The notes under the pieces were generated by a model that searched no databases, was not told the origin of the DNA, and worked only from the letters and a program-made list of their open reading frames with translations. A stretch of DNA of 64,000 nucleotides. Origin: Urechis unicinctus. Taxonomy: Eukaryota > Annelida > Polychaeta > Xenopneusta > Urechidae. The DNA is taken from positions 40,993,116-41,057,115 of the forward strand of contig CM067343.1 of the NCBI GenBank assembly GCA_034190875.2, given 5' to 3'. Every line of letters begins with the position of its first letter. Position 1 is the first letter of the stretch. A program made the translations under genes and the position numbers. Below, piece by piece: positions 1 through 13,438 of this stretch.

Positions 1-323
1 TTAATCACGCCTGATTCATTCTACACGTACGGGTAGGTAAATGTGCCAGCATTGACCTATGTGCACCGCTTTTTGACCTCAGGGGTAAGTAGCGCTAGCG
101 TCATGTAGAGAAGTAACAGATACTCATCAATCATGAGCTTAGACACTATCGCTACTTATTAGATTGGAGTGTTCAGGTGGTTTGCCAGTGTGCCCCAATC
201 CAAAGCAATCCGACTAAATCACACATTTCATGTGCCCTTTGGCCATGCTCCGACGGCACAAGCTAAACAAAACACGAGAAGAATTATTTGCTGATTATTG
301 ATTTTGACCACTACTGGAAATTG

Positions 324-380
324 CTCGCTTCAAATCGACACATCTAACATTCAGACTTACTCGCTTAAAATCGACACATC
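324..380. repeat. Short direct repeat, period 36
   Basis: A 21-base word (CTCGCTTCAAATCGACACAT plus C) at 324-344 recurs at 360-380 with one mismatch. The same doublet is present in X2 near 50,345-50,401, so it predates the duplication of X. No function is evident. Confidence 0.75.
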
Positions 381-633
381 CTGCGTTTATTGTCATGGAT
401 TTACCGGACGACTATAATGATGTTTTCGGGATTATGTTAGCACCTTCTTCTTAAACGTCTGCATGATGATAAACGATCCATCTTCACTGTTTATATGATT
501 TTCGAATACACGTTCAGGACGTATAGCTTTTAGTGATAGTAACAACAAGTATATAAATTCGATTAATGTATGATAACAATAAGTACACATTCATTGCCTT
601 TCTGGTAGAGAATGATGCATTTCTTAAGAGAGT

Positions 634-928
634 TATATTCGAGGTTTTAATGAAAGGAATCTGGGTGTTGCTTTGACCTGGGCTTACTCCCCGTCTTAAT
701 TGTTGCAAATATCGACTAGTAACAGCACGTGGAGGAAGCAAATCGCACGTTGTTTGATATTGCTCTTCTTAAGATAATTCAACGCAGGTTTTAATGGAAA
801 GAATATTGGTGTTACTTTGCAAACATGACCTGGGCTTACTCTGTGTCTTAATTGTTGAAAAATTTCGACAGGCAGCAGCACATAGAGGCAGCAAATTGAA
901 AATTGTTTGATATTTAACCCTGTCATAT
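634..928. repeat. Tandem dimer of a ~150-bp minisatellite unit
   Basis: Two head-to-tail units begin with AGGTTTTAATG at 642 and 786, giving a period of 144. Each continues through shared words such as ACCTGGGCTTACTC, GTCTTAATTGTTG and TTGTTTGATATT. A partial earlier unit (TTCTTAAGA...GAGG) may precede them near 611. In X2 the same dimer has starts at 50,663 and 50,815 (period 152), because its first unit keeps a short GCAAACAT-type stretch that the first unit of X1 lost. The minus strand is open in parts (513-935), which is why short peptides repeat there. I regard this as a by-product of the repeat and not as coding. Confidence 0.8.
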
Positions 929-1304
929 ATCGCAATACATGTCAATATTGAGTCAAGTTATCGGTGCTGTGATTCCGAACAAAATGTAATAGAATGCGTC
1001 GGTTCGTATATTGTACCTTTGAATTATACAGCGATGATTTCCTGTGCAAATGATATGACTATTGGGATATTTCGAGTGGCAGGAATCAGTTGGCAGGACT
1101 TTGCATAGAAAACACATTGTAAATTGCCGTGACATCCGTGCGTATGTCGGTTATGTAATCGTGAAAACAGCCACGACAAACTCCGAACATAGACAACGAT
1201 ACTATAATAAGGAATGTTATCTACTACACATATGCATCTTTATTAATTGGCGTAATATATGCAGTCGATACACATATGGATACCATCGCGGCTCGTGTCA
1301 CAAA

Positions 1305-1670
1305 AGTATATATGTATGCATGCATTTATGATGTATGTGTGTATGTTTGTGTGTATGTATGTATGTGTGTAAGTATATATGTGTGTATGTATACATGTAT
1401 GTATGTATGTATGTTTGCATATAATTTGTAAATATATATATATATGTATGTTGTATGTATGTATGTATGTATTTACGTATGTATGTATGTATGTATGTAT
1501 GTATGTATGTATGTATGTATGTATGTATGTATGTATGTATGTATGTATGTATGTATGTATGTATGTATGTATGTATTGTATGTATGTATGTATGTATGTA
1601 TGTATGTATGTATGTATGTATGTATGTATGTATGTATGTATGTATGTATGTATGTATGTATGTATGTATG

Positions 1671-1702
<32 letters not shown>

Positions 1703-1953
1703 TGTATGTATGTATGTATGTATGTATGTATGTATGTATGTATGTATGTATGTATGTATGTATGTATGTATGTATGTATGTATGTATGTATGTATGTATG
1801 TATGTATGTATGTATGTATGTATGTATGTATGTATGTATGTATGTATGTATGTATGTATGTATGTATGTATGTATGTATGTATGTATGTATGTATGTATG
1901 TATGTATGTATGTATGTATGTATGTATGTGTATGTATGTATGTATGTATGTGA
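1305..1953. repeat. (GTAT)n microsatellite in X1
   Basis: A TG-rich irregular lead-in (about 1,305-1,470, with TGTG, TATA and TTTG variants) runs into an almost pure tetranucleotide array to about 1,950. Single interruptions occur near 1,576 (a shortened unit), 1,672 (TATATG) and 1,928 (TGTG). The array sits at the same place in X as the one at 51,040-52,117. All six frames are open because the 4-base unit has no stop codon, which yields false tetrapeptide-repeat proteins on both strands. These are not genes. Confidence 0.97.
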
Positions 1954-4049
1954 TAGGCGATTATACGCGGGATCAAGCAGACCAGAGATGCTCGAGGACA
2001 TGCCTATAACATTGAATATCCAGTAATAAGACTGACATGAATGAACAGCCGCGAATTTTCGAGGGATATTCACGTCACCGTGGATCAGAAGTTCGAGACG
2101 ATTAAAATGCAAACTATCATTTGGCATGTCACAGCACTCCGAGGGAATTGACCAGACCAATTCAGCCTCTCGTGAATTCCTAAACCCATGGCAAACAGAC
2201 TGCCCCCTTTTATTTGCATTTGACGATGTTAATGGAGACCTATTGCGGCCTTGAAATGTAGTCACTGGTTGAGTATGTTGTTGCTCATGCATTTGCATTC
2301 ATCAATAATGCATAGTAATGGTTGGCTCACTTAGAGCTCATTCCATTTCTACAGAGTGCTACGAAGAGCTATATTTAAGCTGGCGGTGCCTTGTGTACTA
2401 TGATGTAACATTGTCTTTCCCACCGTTGGTGCATGACACATATGACACATAAAGTCACATCGGGTTTTTCACAGCTGAAAATGTATGTGCATAGTTGAAT
2501 GTACCAGATCTCTGCCCATTATTTGGAATGCTTTACACCAGTGAGAAGGAATCTAGTTAAAAAACCTGCTGTATTTATATAGGGTGAATTCTGCATCATA
2601 GCCAGCAGGAGGTCTTCAAGATTATAAAATCCCAATTGACGTTATCTGTCGGGATATAAAAATAAATTGCTGCGGTTTCTTCATCTCAGTGTCCTAAAAC
2701 TATTGCATGTTATGTATATCATCATTCTAAACTGTCTTAAATATTACTTGTAGGTATACATAACATATGTTAATGACAGCTAGGGCATTCGCCGATTTAC
2801 TGATATCAGAATGACCATAGCGCTAGGCAGGTAAAGATCGATCAATCAACGACTCAGTCCCCATTAAACTTACATTCCGAGTTCATCTGCGAAATGTTCG
2901 AAACAAGCAGTGTTACCTTAAAAACATATTTGTGGGAATACTGTGCTATTGACCAGAGCTGTAGAAACGCACTACGTCATGTTTCAGTTGATTTAAAACT
3001 CGACACATGCGAGCTGGCTATACTATTGTAGTGTGTACGTCATCTATATTTTGCTGGGTAAGCAGGCAAAATTGTTAAGCTACATTACTATATGTAGATA
3101 GTAACTACCTGACCCATTAATCATGTTTAACGTACCGTGTGCACATAGGTAACACATAAATTGGTATATATTATGATTGAGTGAAGCTTACGAATCGCCA
3201 GGCCATGCTGTAAGAACACGTCATTGTTTCTATACGCCAACAGGAGCGGATCCCAGTAGCCAGTGGTAGGCGTTTTTGTCATCCCAACGAGCAAGCTGCA
3301 CCCCATCCGGTCCCGGCCGAATGCATGAGGCAATAGACACAGTTTTAAGTTCGTATTCCCCGTTGCGAGATGTAAAGTCAGATGTTGTGCACCACTTGAT
3401 TCGGGTACTATCATCATTTCCAAAGACTGATGGGAGGGTCTCGCGGTAGCTTAAGGGCTACTCCCAGTATCCCACAGTGTACGTTGACCCTCGTAGTATC
3501 GGATTGCTAGGTGCTATAACTAGGTTAATAAGAATTACAGTGGTAAGGTGAAAACATGGACCATGATGATTTGCTCCCGAATTACTGGCAACTGCTATTA
3601 CAGGAGCACTGTAGAAAACTGAAGTGGTTCTGAAACTCAATATTTGCCCCCAATCCATCACTAGCGTTATGGTCGTTGTTTATAGGGGAACCAATACTTT
3701 TTGCGATGGCTAAACCACACTGTTAGGATAACCTAGTTTTGGATGGCTTTATGTATGTTATTGTTATATAGGTCACTTACGGCTGCAGATGTTGTAAACA
3801 TTAATTAATGAAAGCAGAGGCTTTTAAGTATCAATTCCATAATTCCGGTGAAGCAATTGCCTTTTGACTGCGAAGCGGTCAAGCTATGTAGATAAGCAGC
3901 GAAAACACTGGTTTATAGCTGTGCTAAATCATACACCCATACGCCAGCCCAAAGGAATCGGATTCCTCTGTGTGCTTATTTCATATTAACTCTTACATAC
4001 CTCGCAACCCCTCAAAACCGTAGCCACTTCAGTAAACATTTTCCTGTAT

Positions 4050-4066
4050 TCTGGTGTTATTATAGT
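4050..4066. other. Deletion junction in X1 relative to X2
   Basis: X1 and X2 run together up to TATTCTGGTGT (X1 4,058; X2 54,180). X1 then jumps to the sequence found at X2 56,306 (ATAGTTATATT). X1 therefore lacks about 2.1 kb that X2 carries. The break falls in a short A/T-rich stretch. Diverged relatives of the missing segment at 34,740 and 40,650 indicate loss from X1 and not gain by X2. Confidence 0.75.
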
Positions 4067-5494
4067 TATATTAACCTAATTATGATTGCGGAAACCAAAT
4101 ATACCGCCTCTTGTAAACAAGGCTCTCATGTGATGCGGCCTCTTATCCGTCATGTGCGTGATAGACAATTGTCACATTGAAAGAGTGAGTACAGGAGGAA
4201 GCATCTTCAATTTTCCCTTTAATCAGGCAAATGCATTCTGATTAAGTAAGACCCGGGGTGAACTCGAGCAGTTCATCTCTATGCTTGTATGCTGAGACGT
4301 AAATAATCCATATCAATTGTTTCTTGGACATGTTTACTGCTGATTGCTCATTTGTATAGCCTACGTTTTTGTTGCCGGTAACATGACACTGGCTGTAAAC
4401 TACAATTGCCATTGGAATGGATCGTATTTCCAAATATGTTCTGGTGACAAAAAGACACCCAGGTTAAAAAATAAGGAAGACAGCAAATATAACGTTTTTA
4501 TTTTTGCGAAAATCAACACTGCACAATGAACTAATGTCAAGCTGTGAGGATATTGTCATTCTGGCCTTGCATCGACAAATGGTTAATTCACAGTGGCTAA
4601 CTATATTTCTGGCTTATACACACCTGCTCGTTGTTAGACATTCTGTTATTATTTCGCTGATAATATCAACCTGCGGAATATTTAATTTCAGGCGTTGATT
4701 GAATGAAATTAATTTTCGATGATGACTAAACCTTTTCTCAGTTTTAATATACTAAAATTAACATAGTTGTCTTAAATGATGACATTTGAAGAAATATCTC
4801 ATAATGAATATGATAGAAGATGGGAAGCAGTCTAATTTTAATGAATCGAATATTTTTAGGTTGGCTGTTAATTTCCGAACAAATGATATAGTTATTGTTA
4901 TTGTCTACATATCCTATCACAGAAGGTAAGGATGCAAAGTTTTCCCATACAAATTCGCGTTTGGTAATCAATGACGTATGATATCTACGCTTATAGTATG
5001 AAATGGGAGTAATTTCAATACATCGGTCAATGCACGAGTTGACATTAAATAAACACTGATAACTATTTGGCTATGTTTTATGCCTGTAAATTTTAATTGC
5101 CGGTTTCTTCGACTCACATTAAATCCTGTGTGGTCATACCATGCATGTATCAATTCATCTCAGGATTGATAAGCAGTTAGACACGTTGTAATTGTGTTCA
5201 GGTGAGGGATAACTTCTCCGGTACTAGTGTGCAATTATCTGAATAAGCGGACAATGGGGATACTCTAGTACCCCCCCGAATAATCCAACTATACTTAAAC
5301 AAATTCACTCAATTATGTATAATGTAATTATATATTTAGCTGTTAGTTATGAATTTGCATGCAATCCAAATTAAGCGTCTCATGCATCGTCCACAAATCA
5401 TGTTTCATCACCGAACTCTTCAAATATACGATACAAGGCAATGTTTGCCAATATAATTGGTGACATTGTCCTAAGCTGCATGCACCTGGGTCCC

Positions 5495-7181
5495 AATGTA
5501 TGAGTCAATGTTTAACAGATGATGTGTTGTGCAAAGCAATTATTATCGTCAGTTTCTGTTCGAAAACAGCTTGTTATAGAGATGTAAGGGCGACATTTAT
5601 AATAGCAATACAACCCAATAGCAGTTGCATCTATCGTGCACAACATGTATGTGCCTACATTGTAGTTTTCCTATGAACAGCTCAGTGGTCAATACCAACG
5701 TCCAATGCTTTTATGTCGGGAACGGGGGTTGTTAAAGCGTCTAGTTTCTTTGCATTTTACTGGCGCATGATTATGTAGGGCCCTTTATGGTTATTGTGAT
5801 CATGAGAAGAACCATCTACGTCTGCTGGATTGATGAACGTTTAAGATTGTCTGCAAATCAGTCGGTGATGTTTTTTTATGCAAATTTACAAAGAAGACAT
5901 CAGTTTAAATTCGAGTATTTGAGTAAGTCGCTTGATCCCATCGGGTTATTGGCAGATTTCCTCCTCTATGTTGCAACAATGCTTTCTAATCCCATGCATG
6001 TAGCACTGTGCATGTTTTGGCCTTGCTATCATAACGAGCAAGTGTACCAGCCTAACACTTATAGCAGCATCTATTGTTCGATTGTCACTCAACCCCTACT
6101 CAATGCAGATATTAACCGACGACTAATGGGACGGAATATTAACAACAAATCACTTGTCCTCACGCATTACCGTAACGAAAATACAAAATGTAAAGTTGTT
6201 TGACATGTAAGGGATGAAAATTAAAAACATGGATCTAGCTGGGTTAATGATATTCATTTTGTAGAGCATAACTTCTACATAAGTGCTCTAAACCGCCAAT
6301 GTCATACTTAATCCCGTGGAATGTACATAGCAGCATAGCGCATGGCAGGGACGTTGTGATCATATCAAGAATGTCTAGCTATGATTTGTGAGGCCACATT
6401 TTGTATGTGCTGCAAGCAATTAATGAGTGTTGCTCATATTCCACACAGCAGTGAGTTGCAGAAGTCCAGCTTCGAGGTTTTGAAGGCATGCACTACATAT
6501 TTTATCGATTGTCTATCAACATATTTATGGATTTTGCATATGTTGTGGATGTTAAAATAAATCCATGCTAAACAATGCTTAAGCAAGATTGGAATCTTAT
6601 CAAAATAATTATGTACTCAAATATCCAATGCTGCAAAGCATCGAGCACATTGCATAGGTTTGCCCGTTCGACACAGTTGAAGTGATCTTGATTTTTAAAA
6701 CATATTTCTTTTCAAAGATCAACATCATATGCGTGTTAAAAATCGATCTGATCTTATATATACTTCCTAACACGGTATGGTAGCAATCAATCCTATTTAA
6801 ACTGTTTTAGTCTATACACTCTGTACATGCCCGCATATGTTATGAATCAGCACTTGGCTTGGTAAATGCATTTAAACCCTCCGTCTCCATTCTTAGGCAA
6901 TATCAGAAAATTGTTGCATTAATCAGATGTCTGTGAAAGCATAATTTATTTGAGAGTATTGCTAGGTTACATTGATAGCGATTCATTTTGGGTGTCTTAT
7001 CTGTGTCTGACTATTATACACACACCTCGACATCCATTAACGTAACTTATTGTTGACATTTCGGACTGAGTGACATATAGAGTTATGTATGTCATGGTAT
7101 ATGAAAGGGAGAGCACGGTAAAAAATCCCAATCTTCTGTAAATTTACATTCACGTTACGTTACATTTAATTTAAATCTCAT
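5495..7181. repeat. X1-only segment (deleted from X2)
   Basis: X2 matches X1 up to the word CACCT-GGTCCCA (X1 5,494; X2 57,642) and again from GCAGCAAAT (X1 7,182; X2 57,694). The intervening 1.7 kb of X1 has no counterpart in X2. Diverged relatives of pieces of it survive in the old central copy: 5,913 against 43,190 (shared GAGTATTTGAGTAAGTC) and 6,610 against 44,470 (shared GCTGCA-A-CATCG-GCAC and GACACAGTTG). It is therefore ancestral to X. The longest open frame of the window outside microsatellites (138 codons, 5,787-6,203, plus strand) lies here, but the aligned old copy has early stops, so it is unlikely to be coding. Confidence 0.7.
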
Positions 7182-7499
7182 GCAGCAAATTCCACTGCAA
7201 GTATACCGCGCCAAATACAATCTCGAACAGCTGGTCCCTTTGACATGTTTTTTTGCAGATTCATTTTAACAATTTTAGCAGATCATCCGATCTGAACACG
7301 GCATCCGGAACTTGATATATGTAAACGATTGCCAAAGCGATTCCATTGGTTTTGGACTTATTGGGCTTAAAATGCGGGCCCACCACCCGAATGCGAGTTA
7401 TGCAGATTCGCATGCAGAGGCGACGACAGTTATCCGGGATGAGCTGTAATAATAATTTTACAACTCGCAGGAAGTACTATTTAACGCATAATGACTGAC

Positions 7500-9950
7500 C
7501 TTGTTCTGCTTAGACTTCCACATAGCTCGAAACATTCTTGCGACAGAGGCAAAGCAGCTGAAGTTTCAATGTAGAAAATATTTAACACCGACCAATTATT
7601 TACTTGGTTACAGTATTCCAATAAGCTAAACTTTATCCCTAGAAATTTCATCAATGCTGGTTTTAGAATCGATTATTAGGGGGTCGTTTGTAAATATATG
7701 TCCACATCAAGAAAGAGACATCTCACTCAGCACTAACCGCCTCTTCCGTCAACCCCTAGATTGTGCACCAATCCAAATTGGTCCATTACAAACAGTTTTT
7801 CGCGTTCTGTTTCTGATAGTGTCGCGTTCGACTTATTGGTATGAGTTCGGCCTGTAGGAAGCGTACCTAGCGCGTGCTCTGTGTAACCGATCATTTAGCG
7901 GCGAGCATTCGGCCCTTCAAAAACAGTTCAACTCAATACGGTCTTGCATTAATCACAAGCTGCAAATGCTCTCGCCAACGCTGAGTCTGGCGAATCTAAA
8001 GCCAACCCTCACGAGTTTCAAATATTTCAATATTTATCAAAAGCATTACACTAATCAATAGTCCATTTAAGTTATTTACCTTATATAGAAGTTATTCAAA
8101 ACATCCTCTTAGCCGTTGCTTAGACGTAATGGTATAATGATGTCAGTCGGTTCTCCGGCTAATGTTAGGTAATCAGCAACGCTGTGCATTTAACGAAAAT
8201 AATGTGATAGATATCAATATCAAAGGCGCACAGTGTGCGGCCTTAAAAGTTATCACTGTAGGCGAATTGTCAGGAATTGGTTACAGGGCTAGGTAAAGCG
8301 TCACCGAAAAAAAAAATTCGCACCGATAGCTGCTCGGTGTATCAAATTTGTTCGTATATTTATCATATCGCTCGCTTACTTACTGATAAACTGGCTCATT
8401 GAATAATAATTCATTTTTTATCGAATGTGATATTCATAACTTTCGGGCTGTTACCGATAACATGACGTACCTGAAGCGCATACTGTATATGATTGAGGTG
8501 TTATTATTGATGTCAGTAAAAAGTGCTCCGCAGCAATAGGTAAGGCGAGCAGTGCTCTCGGGATACCCAGACGGACGTTCAGTTGAGTACAAAGGTTTTC
8601 TACTAAGCTAACAGCCGTAGTCTGAGTTAGACTACAAATGAAGACTGCGCTTGATATGTTTGACATCTTTAAAAACGTTGTGTCTCCGCTGGCACCTCAT
8701 GCAAAATGTTCGATGGATTATTATCCAAGGTGGTTCAGGCTCGATATGTATTTGATTAAAAGTGGCTATGGCAGGGCATTTCATGACCTAACGTTTTTTG
8801 CCATGACCATCTGTCAACATAACAAATTTGGTATTAATCTTTGTAAATCATTCTAAATCATGCGCTATGCCCATAATTGTTGTGGCGTGTCGGAGAACGG
8901 TGTCCTGAAATGTACTTCCTCGGTTAAAAGGAATACTTACCGCTGATAATGGACCAATCATCGTTATTGAGCGTAAACTAGGAGAATAGGTGAAGTACAA
9001 ATCATCATCAAATGGTTTAAACATTTGTTTGTTGATCAAAGTCTATGGGTTTTACCAGTAGGGATGACATTAAACACGTGATATACTGCCAGTCATTTGT
9101 TACTGCTATTCCCTTCTTCTTAAACTCACCAGCAAAATAATGGAGTGCGATATATTGATCAATTTTACAGGGACCGGGTCTGCTTAATTCCATAATATGC
9201 GCAGCATATTGGTCTGCATGATTGGCTGCAGTCAATGATAGTCGCATGTTATGAAATCAAGACCGTCATTGGTAAGCTGCAAGGTACAGTGTTCAGCTCA
9301 ATTCATTCCAGATTGAGGTTACTAGGCGTGCCTTACGCGCTGATAGATGGATATAGCTGGTTAAGCTAAAAGTCAGTTTCCAGTCGTTAGTCGTCGGCAA
9401 TTCATCTCCGCTATGGGAACAGAAATATTTTAAATTTAGATAACTTAACTTCATGCGTGACTGTTCCGTGATATTGCATGGTCGCTGATAAGAACAAAGA
9501 AATTGCAGAATAGCCAAGGGAGATAATCATTCATAGCTGCATTGCAGCAACAATGCTTGCAATCAATTATTAGAATATTTTGGATCAACGTTATGAAGGC
9601 AGATCTTGTGAGTTGACAAATAATGGCCAGGATTTGTAAGCCTTGTCAAGTCGCGCCTTTCCTTACAATATCTCTTTGTATGCGAGAAATCCACGTATCG
9701 CTCGTCATGACGCGGTTTCAGGTACACAAGAATTTATGTGGTTAATATTGGGAAGGCATTGGTCATGTTAATTAAATTGTTAAACTTGCCACAGAACTAA
9801 GTTCGTGTCAATATGGGCATCATCTTATTAGAAAGCCGTCACTATTTAAGCATTGCCTTAGTAAAATGCCATGACAGGGTCAGAACTGCGCTCTTGCAAC
9901 ATTCAGCGTTTGAATTATGTCTTACTGAGCTTGCTTGGTGTTAAACAGCT
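7500..9950. repeat. Part of X distantly homologous to Y
   Basis: Collinear short matches to Y-A show common ancestry. Near 7,530, ACATTCTTGCG...CAAAGCAGCTGAAGTT matches 12,920. Near 9,310, CATTCCA-ATT...GGCGTGCC-TACGCTGAT matches 13,910. Near 9,535, GCTGCA-CAACAATGCT-GCAA matches 14,195. Near 9,805, GGGCATCATCT-A-TAGAAAGCC matches 14,605. Near 9,900, ACTGC-TTC and GTTTGAATT-GTC match 14,850. Offsets drift from about 5,390 to 4,607 to 4,795 through indels. X and Y are thus old siblings of a unit of roughly 4.6-5.4 kb. Confidence 0.7.
8859..9503. repeat. Second X1-only segment (deleted from X2)
   Basis: X1 and X2 match through ...CATTCTAAAT (X1 8,858; X2 about 59,355). X2 then resumes at the X1 sequence TGCAGAATA-CC (9,504), with only a base or two of overlap at the join. 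About 645 bp present in X1 are therefore missing from X2. The 9,300-9,500 end of this segment aligns with Y-A (13,900-14,170), which indicates that it is ancestral and was lost in X2. Confidence 0.75.
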
Positions 9951-12900
9951 GTATTATGCCAATCGCAGACGAATATGATAACAACATGGTCGAATCTTAT
10001 TTAAGTAAATAGATCGTTGTTTTTTACGTTAGTAACTCAACAATGACAAAATTCAGCTCTTCAAGTAATTGTGATTATAAGCGTAGTGTATGTGGTTGAC
10101 TTAATTTTGTTAAGACGGAGTGGAGCAAGTATTCTCATTAGGAAATCGTATGGGCCGGTATATTATTCTACCACGTCGACAAAACGGAATATAAACCAAA
10201 GTGGCCAAGAGTGCAACCGAAATGTTATTACCTTCATATTTTCATATTCATCAATAGCCCCGCAAACACTATATATGGCGTGATCGAACATTGCTTGTCT
10301 GGTGCGTGTCACCCGTCATCACAGCCGCCGTGTGTTTTTACATTACAGTTTACGCTAATGAATGTGTTTTTTTTTCTAAATGAGCTGTTATTATGCAACA
10401 GTGGCATAAGTGATTCCGGAATTCCTCTTGCTAACAATGAAGCATCCAAACTGTGTATGGTAATTATTCTAGTGGACAATATTGTCAACCTGTCGGTAGC
10501 TTTTGGAAACAGCCAGGCATGGATTTCTCTCGATTGCGCAACTACACTATGGTATTTGTGTTAATCAGATGCAAGCATATCGTTGGGGAAAATATTCTCT
10601 CGAATAAGCAAACAACTATCAACTTGCTAATGTACGTGCGGTACCGATTATTTATATGCATCACAAACTCAATTATTGAAATAAACTGTAATAGAATGAA
10701 GCTACTTAAAGAGTACCCCTATTTTGATTGGTAGACTTAGTAGCAACAATAAGATACTGGATTGCCAAAACAGAGATCAACTTTAAATGCATGCCACTAA
10801 TTCAACCAGACAGTAGGGGTTTATATGCAAGAAGTCAATCAAGGTATAGCTTGGCGTTCGAATGATGATAAAATTATACATATTCATTAATATACATGAG
10901 TCTGGCCATTTGCTATTTATATTTGATTACAACACGTGCTAGAGGTTCGTACTCGTTGATCCAAATGATGCACCTTTGACTTGATACCACAACGATCAGT
11001 TTTTGGCCAGGTTAGTGGGGTCACGTGAATTTACTTTCCAAATGACTTGGTGTCATTACAGATGAATTACTTATAATAATAGCTACACGGTAATTTGCTA
11101 AGCAAGGTTTGTATTACTGAATCCGAAACAATTGATGTCAGACAATATTTTCCGACTTACTTGTTCAATCAGCATTTTTCCAGCTGTTAACGTGGTGGCT
11201 TCTACGTGTTTATTATAATCCTTCGGGTGGTCTATTCTAACAAATTTATCAATCCTATTCACGGTATATAGTTGTGAATAGATAATACAATTAAAATGGG
11301 CTGCCAGTTGCTGTATAGTGGAACTGAAGGACGAGTTGAAGAGCCGGTAATGTTATTTTTACGGACGCTACTTGCTGGGCGCCGGAGATATTTGTTAGTT
11401 TAAGTTCCAGTCATATATGTACTTATTGACGCCTGGTAGTTCACCCTATAAACATCCTCATATCGGGTATCTATCTGAGATTTATTGGTACTGAGAAGAT
11501 ATTAATAGACATTATCCGAATGAAAATTCGAATCTTAATTTTTCCATTTTTCCTCTTATTCAGTGCCTCAGTGAATTTTATACCCAGTTTACTCCATCTT
11601 CTTCCAATTTATTATTGCGAGTTATTGCGTCTTGTCTTGAATGCTACGATTATCTAATTAATGCCACTGTCACGTGGAAAACAAGATTAAAGCAAAACCT
11701 CACAGCAAAGTAGAATATAGCTGATCTGGAACATTTAAGTACTTATAATGTATCTTTGTGCAAATGTCACGGTAACTCGATGTTTCAAAAGTGCTTATGT
11801 GGATGTTGTAGCCTACATAAAAGGCAAGTTCCTCTGGATAGGGCATAAACATCCACTTACCATTGTTTTGGCTGATAGAAGAAACGTATTATGATGCGCA
11901 CAAAACAATGGTTTACAAAGTAGTGACCGTGCAAATGAGCCATTTTACTCTCCTTTTCATCAAATGTGAGGAAGTTACAGCACAAATAAGTAACAACCTG
12001 ACGACGAACCTAAGATCTCCTGAGAGTTATAAGATACGATGGATGGTTTTAGGAAAGATAATTACTATGTACAGAAAACGACAATTGCGATAGGCAGCGA
12101 TGTTTTTAATCAAGCACTTTAAGTGCTCAACCAAGCGCTCATTTTGAAACATTATTATTGCCATTTTAATCTTCAAAGACGAACAGCTCATTGTGTTCCA
12201 AAATTTACCTCCAGCCTCAAAGCTGACATTTTGTTTCGGGATGCTATTCCTTTTTGTCCACTTGTTTCCTCCTATCTGGGTTCGTACTACGGCATCAACC
12301 GTTTATAAAATGTGACTCGTCAGCTTAGCTAGCACTCTTAATATTCAAGTTATGATTTCTCTATCCACTTCGGTCGATGTTTGAAGACGAATGAATAATA
12401 GTCAGTTAACAGGTTAAGGCACGCATTATATTCGCGTGATAGTTGATCCGGTCTACGTCCTTGCTGCCGCAAGGATTCGTAATGGTGTCATACATTTAGC
12501 ACCATTTGGGTAGTCGTTATTGCCGGCACTCTTGTGGAAGTTTTCCCACATAATTTGCCTCTTCTTTGTGATTGTCAATACTTTTCATTATGTTCGTCTT
12601 TACTTAAACCCGGTAGGAATTTACAGTGGTTACTTGTACCGTTTCGATCAAGTCTATAGCGGTTATTCTGAGCACAATGTCACGTAGCATGTGTGCCAAG
12701 ACACAACCAGGTTGTCTCGTAGACATATGTAATAAGATTAGCCCATTTACAAAGCATACAGTTTTGTTATCTGGAAACTCGATACTTTCAACTAATTGCG
12801 AAGTTCAAAGGTCATGACATTGTTTACATACGCAAAGGGATGAGTGATTTCCAACATATAGATATACTCAAATGGAACCACACTGCATAGTGATTGAATG

Positions 12901-13438
12901 ATTACATGCATCCAAGAACGTTGCAACATTCTGGTGAAACTGGCAAAACAGCTGAAGTTCCGATGCTGAGTATACACTACACCGATAAAATCATTTACAC
13001 GGATTAATTACATTATTCGGACTGATGAAACTATATCAGGAGCCCATTATATCATCTCTTGCTGTTTATGTGAATATATATGGGTGTGCTCTACAGGTTA
13101 TGAAGATACCAATAAGCTACCACAATTGATATTGATGCAGACTGCAGTCGACTGTGATAACGAGATCATGTCCGGTGTGTACGTCGTAGTTAAAACATTG
13201 TTGCCGCCTTGCGACAGAATCTAGGCATGTTTCAATTCGCAATACAGGCCTAAATAATCGAAATAGTCTGCCTCCGATGTTCACAACAGGAATTGAACTA
13301 TAGCTTCGTTGTTGTATTGTCTGAAGTCATTTCACTTGCCATCTACACTTATTGGGTTTCCAACCACATGGCAATAATCAATATCGAGAATTTATATTTT
13401 GAACGCACCATCAATCATGAAGTTATACAGTTGAGTGC

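Larger units (their letters stand above)
1..11225. repeat. Long repeat block X, copy 1 (X1)
   Basis: Non-coding block repeated at 50,022-61,080 with near-identity over long stretches. For example, the opening of the window matches 50,022 onward, and the stretch near 10,950-11,090 matches 24,760-24,900 and 60,790-60,930 with only a few mismatches. Position 1 is simply the window edge, so the block probably extends further left. It carries a 144-bp tandem dimer, a GTAT microsatellite, and three segments that differ by large deletions from X2: a deletion near 4,058, and X1-only sequence at 5,495-7,181 and 8,859-9,503. No open frame within it is kept intact against the other copy over a length that suggests coding. 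It is followed directly by Y-A. Part of it (7,500-9,950) is an old relative of Y (12,900-14,900). Confidence 0.85.

Noticed and set aside
1243-2298. Long open frames across the GTAT array of X1 (up to 351 codons, both strands)
   Set aside because: The 4-base unit contains no stop codon in any frame, so every frame stays open. The products are pure tetrapeptide repeats (Met-Tyr-Val-Cys or Tyr-Ile-His-Thr) with arbitrary ends.
5787-6203. 138-codon plus-strand frame, the longest outside microsatellites
   Set aside because: Length is near what chance gives in 64 kb of such sequence. The segment is deleted in X2, and the aligned old copy near 43,190 reaches a stop within about 17 codons. No domain is recognised.
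7654-7857. 67-codon frame alike in X1 and X2 (58,166-58,399)
   Set aside because: Short, unrecognisable, C-terminal ends differ, and several replacement changes occur in few codons. Expected by chance in a recent duplicate.
10211-10564. 117-codon plus-strand frame in X1, partly alike in X2 (59,938-60,195)
   Set aside because: Agreement lasts only about 45 codons and reflects general near-identity of X1 and X2. X2 then ends in another stop.
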